A stretch of 64,000 nt of DNA from an uncultured Sphingobacteriaceae bacterium. GTDB taxonomy: Bacteria > Bacteroidota > Bacteroidia > Sphingobacteriales > Sphingobacteriaceae. Shown piece by piece: positions 43,326 through 51,561 of the stretch (positions are counted from its first letter, which is position 1; each line of letters starts with the position of its first letter). Where the stretch lies: the NCBI GenBank assembly GCA_946887045.1, contig CAMPKC010000019.1, forward strand, positions 12,040 to 76,039, read 5' to 3'. The position numbers and the translations under genes were made by a program. Under the pieces are notes generated by a model. It saw nothing but the letters and a program-made list of their open reading frames with translations. It had not been told where the DNA came from and ran no database searches.

Positions 43326-44465
43326 TCAAATTGTGGGATCTTCGTTTATCATCTTCAAACCTATTTCATAAGCTTTTGCCTTTAAAAGATCAAAGGCCTT
43401 CGAATAGGCTTCTTCCAGCTTGAAGTTTGCAGGATTTATAGAGTAGGCAGACCGAATATTTATTTTCTCTAAAGCCCCCTTCGATAGCTTTAGGTTTCCG
43501 CAAAAAGCGATAACCGGCTTGTTATGTTTTTTACACAGCATTCCTACGCCGGATAATACCTTTCCTTTTAAGCTTTGTTGGTCTATGCTGCCTTCGCCGG
43601 TTATTATAATGTCGGATTCAGCTATATATTTCTCCGCATTACTTATATTCATAACGATATCTATTCCACTGGATAAATCAGCATTTAAAAATGCTACGCA
43701 ACCCGCAGCTAAGCCGCCTGCGGCGCCGGCCCCCTCAATTTGATCCACATTTTTCCCAAGGTCTTTTTTTATGATGTCTGTGAAATGAAGCATTCCTGCC
43801 TCAAGTTGTTCAATGTCAATTTCTGATGCGCCCTTTTGCCTTGCATAAGTATTTGTAGCGCCGTTTTTTCCTGTTAAAGGATTTTTAACGTCACAAGCGA
43901 TCTGGAAATTTATATGTTTAAAGTCAATTACATTCGTTTGGTCGATATGTTCGATCATGATCAGATTTTTTCCAATTGGTTTTAACTGATTTCCATGTTT
44001 GTCACGGAAACAAAAACCTAAGGCGGCAGCCATACCTATCCCGCAATCGTTTGTCGAACTTCCGCCCAAACCCATTACGATGTTTTTGACATTGAGGCTT
44101 ATCGCCTCTTTTATTAATTCTCCCGTTCCAAATGTTGTGGTATTCGTACAATTATATTCCTCAGGTTTTAACAGTAATAAACCCGAAGCTTTTGCCATTT
44201 CAATAAATGCGGTTTGTCGGTCAGATGAAATTACGAGAGAGCTGCTTATCGGACGAAATAAAGGATCTGAAACAGCGACTGAATGCATTGTGGAGGAAAA
44301 ATACAATTGAATAATTTCTAATAGTCCATCTCCTCCATCTGCAAGTGGTATTGATTTTATTTGGAAGGTGTCTGATGCGTTTAATAATCCACTTTTTATG
44401 GCTTCGCAAGCTTCAAAGCTACTCAGAGAGTGTTTGAATTTATCAGGTGCAATTAAAATTTTCAT
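43326..44465 (-). CDS. Glycerate kinase, GlxK/GarK type
   Basis: A 379-residue enzyme phosphorylating D-glycerate, linking glyoxylate and sugar-acid breakdown to glycolysis. Family marks: MKILIAPDKFKHSLSSFEACEAIKSG, IPLADGGDGLLEI, VMGLGGSSTNDCGIGMAAALGF, GAGAAGGLAAGCVAFLNADL and IIITGEGSIDQQSLKGK. Length is standard. GAGGTG lies a few bases before the ATG, one of few plausible Shine-Dalgarno sequences in this window. It is transcribed alone, divergent from the SUMT gene. Whether the product is 2- or 3-phosphoglycerate is not readable. Confidence 0.93.
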   Translation of the reverse strand: MKILIAPDKFKHSLSSFEACEAIKSGLLNASDTFQIKSIPLADGGDGLLEIIQLYFSSTMHSVAVSDPLFRPISSSLVISSDRQTAFIEMAKASGLLLLKPEEYNCTNTTTFGTGELIKEAISLNVKNIVMGLGGSSTNDCGIGMAAALGFCFRDKHGNQLKPIGKNLIMIEHIDQTNVIDFKHINFQIACDVKNPLTGKNGATNTYARQKGASEIDIEQLEAGMLHFTDIIKKDLGKNVDQIEGAGAAGGLAAGCVAFLNADLSSGIDIVMNISNAEKYIAESDIIITGEGSIDQQSLKGKVLSGVGMLCKKHNKPVIAFCGNLKLSKGALEKINIRSAYSINPANFKLEEAYSKAFDLLKAKAYEIGLKMINEDPTI

Positions 44466-44573
44466 TTTTCACCTCATAAAGGGTAAATCATAGATTTTTT
44501 GACAATAATAATCGATTACAGCTTAAAAAATCGGAAATCTGTTGTATTTTTCCAGCGTTTTCTAAATATACAA

Positions 44574-45302
44574 ATGCAAGAGGAGAAAGTTATACCAGAA
44601 TTGTATGTGGTAGGAGCGGGGCCAGGGGATCCGGAGCTGATTACATTAAAAGCATATAAGATTTTACAAAAATGTAAAGTCTTACTATATGATAATCTTG
44701 CCAATAGTGAGCTTCTGAATTTCACCTCTGCGGATTGTGAAAAAATCTATGTGGGCAAACATCCTTATGGTGAGTATACTCCGCAGGAGACTATACATGA
44801 AATGATAAAGGAGAAAGCTTTGTCCAAAGGAATGGTAGTACGTTTAAAAGGTGGCGATCCATTTATCTTCGGCAGGGGCTTTGAAGAAGTACTGTATGCG
44901 AGGGAGCATGGTATTGCAACTTACTACATTCCGGGTATTACAAGTATGCAGGCAGCTGGGTTTGATAATATACCGCTTACTCATCGTAATATAAGCGAAG
45001 GTATCTGGGTGCTTACAGGTACTAAAAAGGATGGCGGCTTATCATCCGACTTACGTTTAGCTATGCAAAGCAATGCTACTGTGGTTATCTATATGGGCAT
45101 GAAAAAGATCCGGGAAATTGCACAAACTTATATTGAGGAAGGAATGGGCGAAACTCCAGCTGCCATAATTCAGCATGCTACCTTGGCCAAACAAAAATCT
45201 GCGACGGGGAAAGTCAAGGATTTGCCATTAATGGCCGAAACTGCTAAACTGACGCATCCCGCGATAATTATTATCGGTGAGGTGGTTGGAATAGGAAGAT
45301 AA
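44574..45302 (+). CDS. cobA: Uroporphyrinogen-III C-methyltransferase (SUMT)
   Basis: About 242 residues. It methylates uroporphyrinogen III with SAM to precorrin-2, the branch to sirohaem and cobalamin. Motifs: LYVVGAGPGDPELITLKAYKIL, VRLKGGDPFIFGRGFEE, YYIPGITSMQAAG, LTHRNISEGIWVLTGT and HPAIIIIGEVV. It is the single-domain form without the CysG dehydrogenase/chelatase part. ATG at 44574 is preferred over 44499. No sirohaem, sulfite-reductase or cobalamin genes are adjacent. Confidence 0.93.
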   Translation: MQEEKVIPELYVVGAGPGDPELITLKAYKILQKCKVLLYDNLANSELLNFTSADCEKIYVGKHPYGEYTPQETIHEMIKEKALSKGMVVRLKGGDPFIFGRGFEEVLYAREHGIATYYIPGITSMQAAGFDNIPLTHRNISEGIWVLTGTKKDGGLSSDLRLAMQSNATVVIYMGMKKIREIAQTYIEEGMGETPAAIIQHATLAKQKSATGKVKDLPLMAETAKLTHPAIIIIGEVVGIGR

Positions 45303-45414
45303 GGTGTTTTGACGTTAAGAAGAATCGCGAATCTTACCTAATTCTTCAGGCGATGGTTTCGAGTGCTAAGTAATTCCTTTATTTATGTCAATTAAATCCC
45401 AGCTACTGCCTTGA

Positions 45415-46488
45415 TTATAAGTCGCTAGTGTCTTTTAATTTTGACTTTTTAATTTTTAACTTATCCCTACTCTTATCTAGTTCTGAAAAGTGCTTCTTTT
45501 TGTTGATGAAGTATTCCCAAACGATACTACCATTAAAAAGACCTTGATCGTTAAAGGTAGGGTTCGTGGCTGATCGTTTCTTTTTATTTTTAAAGAAATC
45601 TTTAAAAAACGCTACGTGTGCTTTGTTGACCGCTCTAGCCTGCTTAAACTTTCCCTCGGCCATAAATTTCAGCAGTGAGATGAAATCCAGCCAGAACCGC
45701 ACGAAAAGAATGTAGAAAACCTGGCTGTCACTGAGATTTTTCAACAACATAGCGAGATTGTTTCTGAAATTAAGATAGGTTTTGAAGGGACTCTCTGCCT
45801 GAAGAGTGCCGCCGCCGATATGGAAAACAGTAGAAACCGGGCAATACATGATTTTATAACCAAGATTCTTTAATCTCCAGCACAGATCGATTTCTTCCAT
45901 GTGAGCAAAAAAATCTGCGTCAAAGCCGGAAACCTGTTCCCAATATTTCTTTTTTATGAATAGAGCTGCCCCACTTGCCCAGAAAATTTCAGAACTGTTA
46001 TTATATTGACCATTATCCAGTTCCTGGGTGTCGAAAATTCTTCCTCTGCAAAACGGATAGCCATATTTGTCCAAATACCCACCGGCAGCACCCGCGTATT
46101 CAAAAAGACTTCTGTCGTTCCAATCCAATAGCTTAGGTTGGGCAGCAGCGATCAGGGTATCACTTTCCATGAGCTCGATAACAGGTTCAATCCAGCCGGG
46201 TGTTACTTCAACATCAGAATTTAGTAGGACGAAATAATCGGCATCTATTTGAGAGAGAACTGCGTTATAGCCACCCGCAAAGCCTAAATTTTCGCTGTTA
46301 ACGATAACAGAAACTTCAGGGAAATGAGATTTTATAAATTCTGCAGAGTCATCAGTTGAGGCATTGTCAGCCACAACGATTTCTAAGTTTGGATAACCGG
46401 ATGAAAGTACCGAAGGCAAAAACTTTTCGAGATAATGTTTTCCGTTCCAGTTAAGTATCACAACTGAAACTTTAGGATGGATCTGCAT
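45415..46488 (-). CDS. Family 2 glycosyltransferase
   Basis: A 357-residue GT2 enzyme. It begins KVSVVILNWNGKHYLEKFLPSVLSSGYPNLEIVVADNASTDDS, then ENLGFAGGYN. LLNSDVEVTPGWIEP supplies the metal/nucleotide-sugar Asp-x-Asp-type site. FDADFFAHMEEIDLCWRLKNLGYKI carries the acceptor-region acidic residues. The Pfam-like WcaA/rhamnosyltransferase architecture suggests addition of sugars to lipopolysaccharide or capsule. A hydrophobic segment at about 260-285 may bind the membrane. Its donor sugar is unknown. It is divergent from the WbqC gene. Confidence 0.9.
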   Translation of the reverse strand: MQIHPKVSVVILNWNGKHYLEKFLPSVLSSGYPNLEIVVADNASTDDSAEFIKSHFPEVSVIVNSENLGFAGGYNAVLSQIDADYFVLLNSDVEVTPGWIEPVIELMESDTLIAAAQPKLLDWNDRSLFEYAGAAGGYLDKYGYPFCRGRIFDTQELDNGQYNNSSEIFWASGAALFIKKKYWEQVSGFDADFFAHMEEIDLCWRLKNLGYKIMYCPVSTVFHIGGGTLQAESPFKTYLNFRNNLAMLLKNLSDSQVFYILFVRFWLDFISLLKFMAEGKFKQARAVNKAHVAFFKDFFKNKKKRSATNPTFNDQGLFNGSIVWEYFINKKKHFSELDKSRDKLKIKKSKLKDTSDL

Positions 46489-46593
46489 TATATGTTAAAG
46501 ATTTTATTGAAAAAAGCTTGTTTATAAAACTCCGTTCGCATGTGGGCTTTTTATTTTAATTTCGTCAAACCGGATACAAACATAGTATATACA

Positions 46594-47214
46594 ATGCACA
46601 TAGGCGCAATACTTCCCTTATTTTACTTACCACCGATTGAGATTTTCCACGAAGTTTTGAATCATTCGTCCCAATTGATTATAGAAAAGCACGAGCATTT
46701 TCCGAAGCAAACTTATCGTAACCGTGCTTCGATACATTCTGCCAATGGCAAGTTAGACCTTATCGTGCCTGTTTTGAAAGGAAAGAAAGATCATACACCT
46801 GTCAGGGATGTAAAAATTAGTTATGATTTTGACTGGCAACGTCTTCATTGGCTAAGTCTGCAAACATCTTACAGAAGTTCCGCGTTTTTTGAGTTTTACG
46901 AGCATGATTTCGCGCCTTTTTATGAAAAGAGATATGAGTTCCTGTTCGACTACAATGAAGAATTATTTGCATTGTTGTTGAAACTATTGAAACTCGACCT
47001 GAAGTACACATTTAGTGAATCGTTCGAAAAAAGTTATTCAGATTTGGACGATTTCAGAAATAGTATTCACCCTAAAATACCCTCGACCTATCAAACAAAA
47101 CCGTATTTTCAAGTTTTTGAAGACAGAAACGGCTTTATGCCTAATCTAAGTATAGTTGACTTGTTATTTAACCAGGGGCCAAAAAGTGGACAGTTTATCC
47201 AAAGCAGCACATAA
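46594..47214 (+). CDS. WbqC family protein
   Basis: About 206 residues. The family is shown by MHIGAILPLFYLPPIEIFHEV, ASIHSANGKLDLIVPVLKGKKDHTPVRDVKISYDFDWQRLHWLSLQTSYRSSAFFEFYEHDFAPFYEK and NLSIVDLLFNQGP at the end. WbqC members sit in O-antigen or surface-glycan loci, but no activity is firmly established. The neighbouring divergent GT2 gene fits that theme. ATG at 46594 is preferred over 46540. Its 3' end overlaps the likely start of corA. Confidence 0.88.
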   Translation: MHIGAILPLFYLPPIEIFHEVLNHSSQLIIEKHEHFPKQTYRNRASIHSANGKLDLIVPVLKGKKDHTPVRDVKISYDFDWQRLHWLSLQTSYRSSAFFEFYEHDFAPFYEKRYEFLFDYNEELFALLLKLLKLDLKYTFSESFEKSYSDLDDFRNSIHPKIPSTYQTKPYFQVFEDRNGFMPNLSIVDLLFNQGPKSGQFIQSST

Positions 47215-48328
47215 GTTCAGGAGAATTACGATAAAGAAGTCTAAACGGACAATGCCTCCTCCGGGCACAACTCCGGGATCTTTAAAAGTAAGTGAAGATG
47301 CGCTTTCTCCGAAAATTATCGTTTATACGTTTTCGAGGAATGTATTTATTGAAACCGAGATTGTTGATTTCAATCATCTTTTAAAGCTATTCAAAGATAA
47401 TCCCTCAGAAATACATTGGGTTGATATCAGAGGTTTGGGCGATACCCAGTTGTTACGAAATGTGCAGACGGAATTCGGAGTGAGTGCACTTGTTTTAGAA
47501 GATATCATTCACACGCATCAGCGCCCCAAACTTGAAGAGTTTGAGGATTACCTGTTTGCGACCAGTAGAATGATTTGTCTTGACAAAGAACTTCAGCTTA
47601 ATAATGAGCAGCTTTCCTTCATATTGACACAAAATATATTGTTCACTTTCCAGGATAATTATACCGACTGTCTTGAACCGGTGCGGGCTCGCTTACGAGA
47701 GGGAAAGGGGAATATCCGAATAAGCGGAACTTCCTATCTTATGTATTCTCTTATGGATATAATCCTCGACAATTATTTTTTCTTACTCAATCGTTTCAGC
47801 GATGAGTTAGATACTCTGGAAGAGCGACTATACAGACGACCTGACAAATCCATAACATTTGAAGCTCAGCAAATTAAACGTGCTTTTATTACGGTAAGAA
47901 GAGCTGCATGGCCCGAGAGAGATAAAATTAACGACATGCTTCGAAGCAACTCTCCATTAATTACCGAGCACACAAAAGTGTTTTTGAAGGATATTTACGA
48001 TCATTCTATGCAGATTATTGATCTGGTAGAAAGTTATAAAGAAATAACAGGTAGTTTAATAGATCTGTATTTGTCGTTTGTTAGCAACCGCACCAACGAT
48101 GTAATGAAGGTGTTGACCATCATATCATCGGTTTTTATTCCATTGACGTTTATTGCAGGTGTTTATGGTATGAACTTTTCGTATACCGATCCTGAAACAG
48201 GAAAAACGCTCCAAAGAAATATGCCGGAACTTTATCACGAAAATGGATATGTATATACTCTTATTGTAATGGCAGTAATAGCATTACTTCAAATTTTATT
48301 TTTCCTTCGTAAAGGATGGTTTAGATAA
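47186..48328 (+). CDS. corA: CorA magnesium/cobalt transporter
   Basis: About 380 residues. The large N-terminal cytoplasmic alpha/beta domain and long stalk helix end in two C-terminal membrane helices with the ion-entry motif GMNF in VYGMNFSY. The first helix is VLTIISSVFIPLTFIAGVYG and the second YVYTLIVMAVIALLQILFFL. Start choice: GTG at 47186, which overlaps wbqC by 29 bases, gives the basic KFRRITIKKSKRT stretch usual before PPGT in this family. ATG at 47252 is the alternative. It forms a cluster with mgtE downstream (83-base gap). Confidence 0.92.
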   Translation: MDSLSKAAHKFRRITIKKSKRTMPPPGTTPGSLKVSEDALSPKIIVYTFSRNVFIETEIVDFNHLLKLFKDNPSEIHWVDIRGLGDTQLLRNVQTEFGVSALVLEDIIHTHQRPKLEEFEDYLFATSRMICLDKELQLNNEQLSFILTQNILFTFQDNYTDCLEPVRARLREGKGNIRISGTSYLMYSLMDIILDNYFFLLNRFSDELDTLEERLYRRPDKSITFEAQQIKRAFITVRRAAWPERDKINDMLRSNSPLITEHTKVFLKDIYDHSMQIIDLVESYKEITGSLIDLYLSFVSNRTNDVMKVLTIISSVFIPLTFIAGVYGMNFSYTDPETGKTLQRNMPELYHENGYVYTLIVMAVIALLQILFFLRKGWFR

Positions 48329-48411
48329 ATAAGAATGTTAAATCTATATTAAAAAAGGTTTATTCCTTAAAAAACGTTTTGAAAGGCCTCATTTTTGTAT
48401 TTTAGCAAGCG

Positions 48412-49761
48412 ATGCAGTCATTCGAACTTGATAAAACCGATCTTCAGCGTGTTAAACAGGCACTCGAAAGTGATGATGAAGTCTTAATTGCTTTATTATC
48501 AGAATATCACGCTTCCGAAATTGCAATTCTCTTCGATAATCTTTCCCAGGAGGCTCGTGAGCGCATCGTAAATATTCTTCCTCTGGAAATTGCTACAGAA
48601 GTTATTTCTGAAATGGATGTCGAATTGCATCCTGAAAAACTTCTAAATAATCTTCATCCCGAAAAACGGACAGAGATTGTTGAGGAGATGGATTATGATG
48701 ATGCAGCCGACATAATCAGCCTGTTATCGGAAGAGCACCAAAACGAAATTCTGGAAGGAATTGATAAAGATGATGCGTCCTCCATCCGAACACTTCTTAC
48801 CTACGACGAAGATACTGCCGGTGGATTAATGAATACCCAGGTGCTAAAAGTAAATAGCAGCCTGACAAAAAAAGAAGCTCTCGAAGAAATTATCCGCCTG
48901 TCTGAAGAGATGGAAGAATTTTACACCATCAATGTTGTTGATAATTCGAACTGCCTTGTGGGGATAGTTTCTCTTAAAGATATTATCAAATCGAAGTATT
49001 CCGTTCATATAAGAGAGTTGGTAAAAGATGACTTCGTTTTTGTAAAAGCCAATACCGATCAGGAAGAAGTAGCAAAACTTCTTTCTCAATACAATCTCAC
49101 AAGTATTCCTGTAGTTGATGATGATATGCATCTGTTAGGACGCATTACGTTTGATGATGTAATGGATGTGTTGCAGGAAGAAAATACCGAGGATATGTTG
49201 AAGATTTCCGGGGTATCTGAAGATGAAGAACTTTCGGGTAATTGGAAAGAAGCTGTAAAAAGTAGACTGCCCTGGTTAATCTTAAATCTTGGTACTGCTT
49301 TTTTAGCCGTATCGGTTATCCGGTATTTTGAACCAACCATCGCTAAAATAGTAATTTTATCAGGTTATATGACCATGATTGCGGGTATGGGTGGAAATGC
49401 TGCCACTCAAGCTCTGGCGGTAACCGTTCGCCGTATTTCATTAAACGATTTAACAGATGCCCAATCCTATAGAACTGTTTTAAAGGAGTTTACTGTCGGG
49501 TTGATAAATGGTGCCGTAACCGGGTTTATAGTATTTCTTTTCGCTGTGTTTTATGATGCGCAACCACTGCTTGGACTGGTTGTTTTTCTGGCGATGACAG
49601 GAAATCTTTTAATTGCCGGAGTTACAGGTTCGTCAATTCCTTTGTTTCTGAAACGTGTTGGTATTGATCCTGCTATCGCCTCATCTATAATCATCACAAC
49701 TTTCACAGACGTTTTTGGCTTTATGCTTTTGCTGGGACTGGCAAGTCATTTGCTTTTGTAA
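48412..49761 (+). CDS. mgtE: MgtE magnesium transporter
   Basis: A 449-residue Mg channel. It has an N-terminal superhelical domain (about 20-135), then a CBS pair (about 135-260, MNTQVLKVNSSLTKKEALEEIIR and LLSQYNLTSIPVVDDDMHLLGRITFDDVMDVL) that senses intracellular Mg, and five membrane helices from about 285. GMGGNAATQALAVTVRRIS and GVTGSSIPLFLKRVGIDPAIASSIIITTFTDVFGFMLLL are typical pore sequences. It lies 83 bases after corA on the same strand; two unrelated Mg systems are thus next to each other. Confidence 0.95.
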   Translation: MQSFELDKTDLQRVKQALESDDEVLIALLSEYHASEIAILFDNLSQEARERIVNILPLEIATEVISEMDVELHPEKLLNNLHPEKRTEIVEEMDYDDAADIISLLSEEHQNEILEGIDKDDASSIRTLLTYDEDTAGGLMNTQVLKVNSSLTKKEALEEIIRLSEEMEEFYTINVVDNSNCLVGIVSLKDIIKSKYSVHIRELVKDDFVFVKANTDQEEVAKLLSQYNLTSIPVVDDDMHLLGRITFDDVMDVLQEENTEDMLKISGVSEDEELSGNWKEAVKSRLPWLILNLGTAFLAVSVIRYFEPTIAKIVILSGYMTMIAGMGGNAATQALAVTVRRISLNDLTDAQSYRTVLKEFTVGLINGAVTGFIVFLFAVFYDAQPLLGLVVFLAMTGNLLIAGVTGSSIPLFLKRVGIDPAIASSIIITTFTDVFGFMLLLGLASHLLL

Positions 49762-49813
49762 CAATTAAAACCCCATAGCAACCGTTATCCTCTCTCAATC
49801 TCCAAATTTCTTT

Positions 49814-49821
49814 TAAATTTG
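49814..49821 (+). promoter_or_regulatory. -7 box of bioB
   Basis: TAAATTTG fully matches TANNTTTG, 18 bases before the bioB ATG. No convincing -33 box was seen. Confidence 0.4.
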
Positions 49822-49839
49822 CCGATATTATATATTGAT

Positions 49840-50844
49840 ATGACCGAGATCAGACACGACTGGACCAAGGAAGAAATTTCAGAAATTTATCATAGCCCAT
49901 TATTGGATTTAATATACCGCGCTGCAACAATTCACCGCCAGAATAAAGATTATTCTGAAGTGCAAATCAGCAGTTTGTTATCAATTAAAACAGGTGGATG
50001 CTCGGAGGATTGCTCATATTGTCCTCAGGCTGCCAGATATAACACCGGAGTTGACGTGCAGGCTTTAATGTCTGTTGATCAGGTTACAGATGCCGCAAAA
50101 AAGGCAAAGGATGGAGGAGCCTCTCGTTTATGCATGGGAGCAGCATGGCGTGAAGTTCGCGATAATCGCGATTTTGACAAAGTGATTGACATGGTGAAAG
50201 CCGTTAATAGCCTGGATATGGAGGTTTGCTGTACTTTGGGTATGCTCACCGAATCTCAAGCCAGCCGACTGGCAGATGCCGGTTTATATGCATATAACCA
50301 TAATCTGGATACTTCAGAAGACGATTACAAGAGAATCATTACCACAAGAACATTCGACGATCGCTTAAAAACAATTGAAAATGTTCGCAAAGCTAAAATA
50401 AGTGTGTGCAGTGGTGGAATCATAGGTTTGGGAGAAACTGTTGAAGACCGAGTTTCAATGTTAAGAACCTTATCCAATATGCAAAAGCATCCCGAGTCCG
50501 TTCCTATTAACGCCTTGGTACCTGTAAAAGGAACACCGATGGAAAATCAACCACGTGTTCCAATTTGGGACATGTTAAGAATGATTGCTACGGCCAGAAT
50601 TATTATGCCTAAAACAGTAGTTCGTCTTTCTGCCGGAAGAACTGAAATGAGTTTAACAGATCAGGCCTTTTGCTTTATGGCAGGTGCCAATTCGATTTTT
50701 GCAGGAGATAAATTGTTAACCACACCCAACCCGGCATTTAATGAGGATATGCAAATGTTTGAACTGCTTGGATTGAAGCCACGCGAGGCATTTAAAAATG
50801 GCAGGCCAGCAAGCGCTGAGGTGGTTCAGGAGCCATCCTTATAA
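49840..50844 (+). CDS. bioB: Biotin synthase
   Basis: About 334 residues. This radical-SAM enzyme inserts sulfur into dethiobiotin. The cluster-binding Cys triplet is in [15 protein letters not shown] (54, 58, 61). Further conserved blocks are [57 protein letters not shown] and [46 protein letters not shown] at 49840 is preferred over 49819. The other biotin genes are not in this window. A palindrome follows the stop. Confidence 0.96.
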   Translation: MTEIRHDWTKEEISEIYHSPLLDLIYRAATIHRQNKDYSEVQISSLLSIKTGGCSEDCSYCPQAARYNTGVDVQALMSVDQVTDAAKKAKDGGASRLCMGAAWREVRDNRDFDKVIDMVKAVNSLDMEVCCTLGMLTESQASRLADAGLYAYNHNLDTSEDDYKRIITTRTFDDRLKTIENVRKAKISVCSGGIIGLGETVEDRVSMLRTLSNMQKHPESVPINALVPVKGTPMENQPRVPIWDMLRMIATARIIMPKTVVRLSAGRTEMSLTDQAFCFMAGANSIFAGDKLLTTPNPAFNEDMQMFELLGLKPREAFKNGRPASAEVVQEPSL

Positions 50845-50861
50845 ATACATCTGAATTAAAA

Positions 50862-50890
50862 GGGATGATTCATGAATCATCCCTGCGTGT
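50862..50890 (+). terminator. 22-base perfect palindrome after bioB
   Basis: A nine-pair stem (50862-50870 and 50875-50883, GGGATGATT/AATCATCCC) with loop CATG forms a perfect palindrome. It sits 17 bases after the bioB stop and 13 bases before the next start codon. Only a broken T-run (TGCGTGTTTG) follows, so it may be a partial terminator or mRNA-processing hairpin rather than a full stop. Confidence 0.45.
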
Positions 50891-50896
50891 TTGCTT

Positions 50897-51535
50897 ATGA
50901 AACCGAAAATAATCTACGTATACGATGCTCTCTGTGGCTGGTGCTACGGTTTTAGCCCTGTTATAAGGTCAATCTACGAACGCTATCAGCATCGTTTTGA
51001 TTTCGAAGTATTAAGCGGTGGAATGATGCTGGGCACCAGAACCGGACCTATAAGCGTTGTGGCACCTTATATAAAAACAGCTTATCATACCGTAGAGGAA
51101 ATCACCGGAATTGTTTTTGGAGAAGGATTTTTAAGAGAGGTTGAAAAAGGGGAGATGATTCTGGATTCTGAAAAGCCTGCGATCGGTCTTTCGGTTTTTA
51201 AATCCTATTTTCCTGATAAGGCAGTCTTATTTGCCCATGATATTCAAAACTGCATAAATTTTGATGGTAAAGAACCTAATGACGAAGAAATGTACCGGTA
51301 TCTTGCTGTGAATTTCGGAATTGATCCCGATGAATTTATTCATAAAATGCATGAGGAGCAATTTAAACAGGCAGCTTATTACGAGTTTGCCTTATCAAAG
51401 CAATTGCAGGTATCAGGCTATCCTGCTGCATTTATACAATCGGCAGATAACCATTTCTATATGATCGCTAAGGGATTTACAAGATTAGAGGATTTGGAAG
51501 CCAGGATCGAAAAGGTCTGGAATGAGATGAGCTGA
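50897..51535 (+). CDS. DsbA/FrnE-like thioredoxin-fold protein
   Basis: About 212 residues without signal peptide. The redox pair is CGWC in IYVYDALCGWCYGFSPVI; the DsbA-type helical insert and the cis-Pro loop (VSGYPAAFIQ) follow. The IIYVYDALCGWC start is characteristic of the FrnE/YwbO (COG3531) subgroup, proposed as cytoplasmic disulfide-isomerase-like or dithiol oxidoreductases. The precise substrate is unknown. ATG at 50897 is preferred over TTG at 50891. It follows bioB but a palindrome separates them. Confidence 0.88.
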   Translation: MKPKIIYVYDALCGWCYGFSPVIRSIYERYQHRFDFEVLSGGMMLGTRTGPISVVAPYIKTAYHTVEEITGIVFGEGFLREVEKGEMILDSEKPAIGLSVFKSYFPDKAVLFAHDIQNCINFDGKEPNDEEMYRYLAVNFGIDPDEFIHKMHEEQFKQAAYYEFALSKQLQVSGYPAAFIQSADNHFYMIAKGFTRLEDLEARIEKVWNEMS

Positions 51536-51561
51536 TTATTAGTCAACTTAGTAAGATAAGC

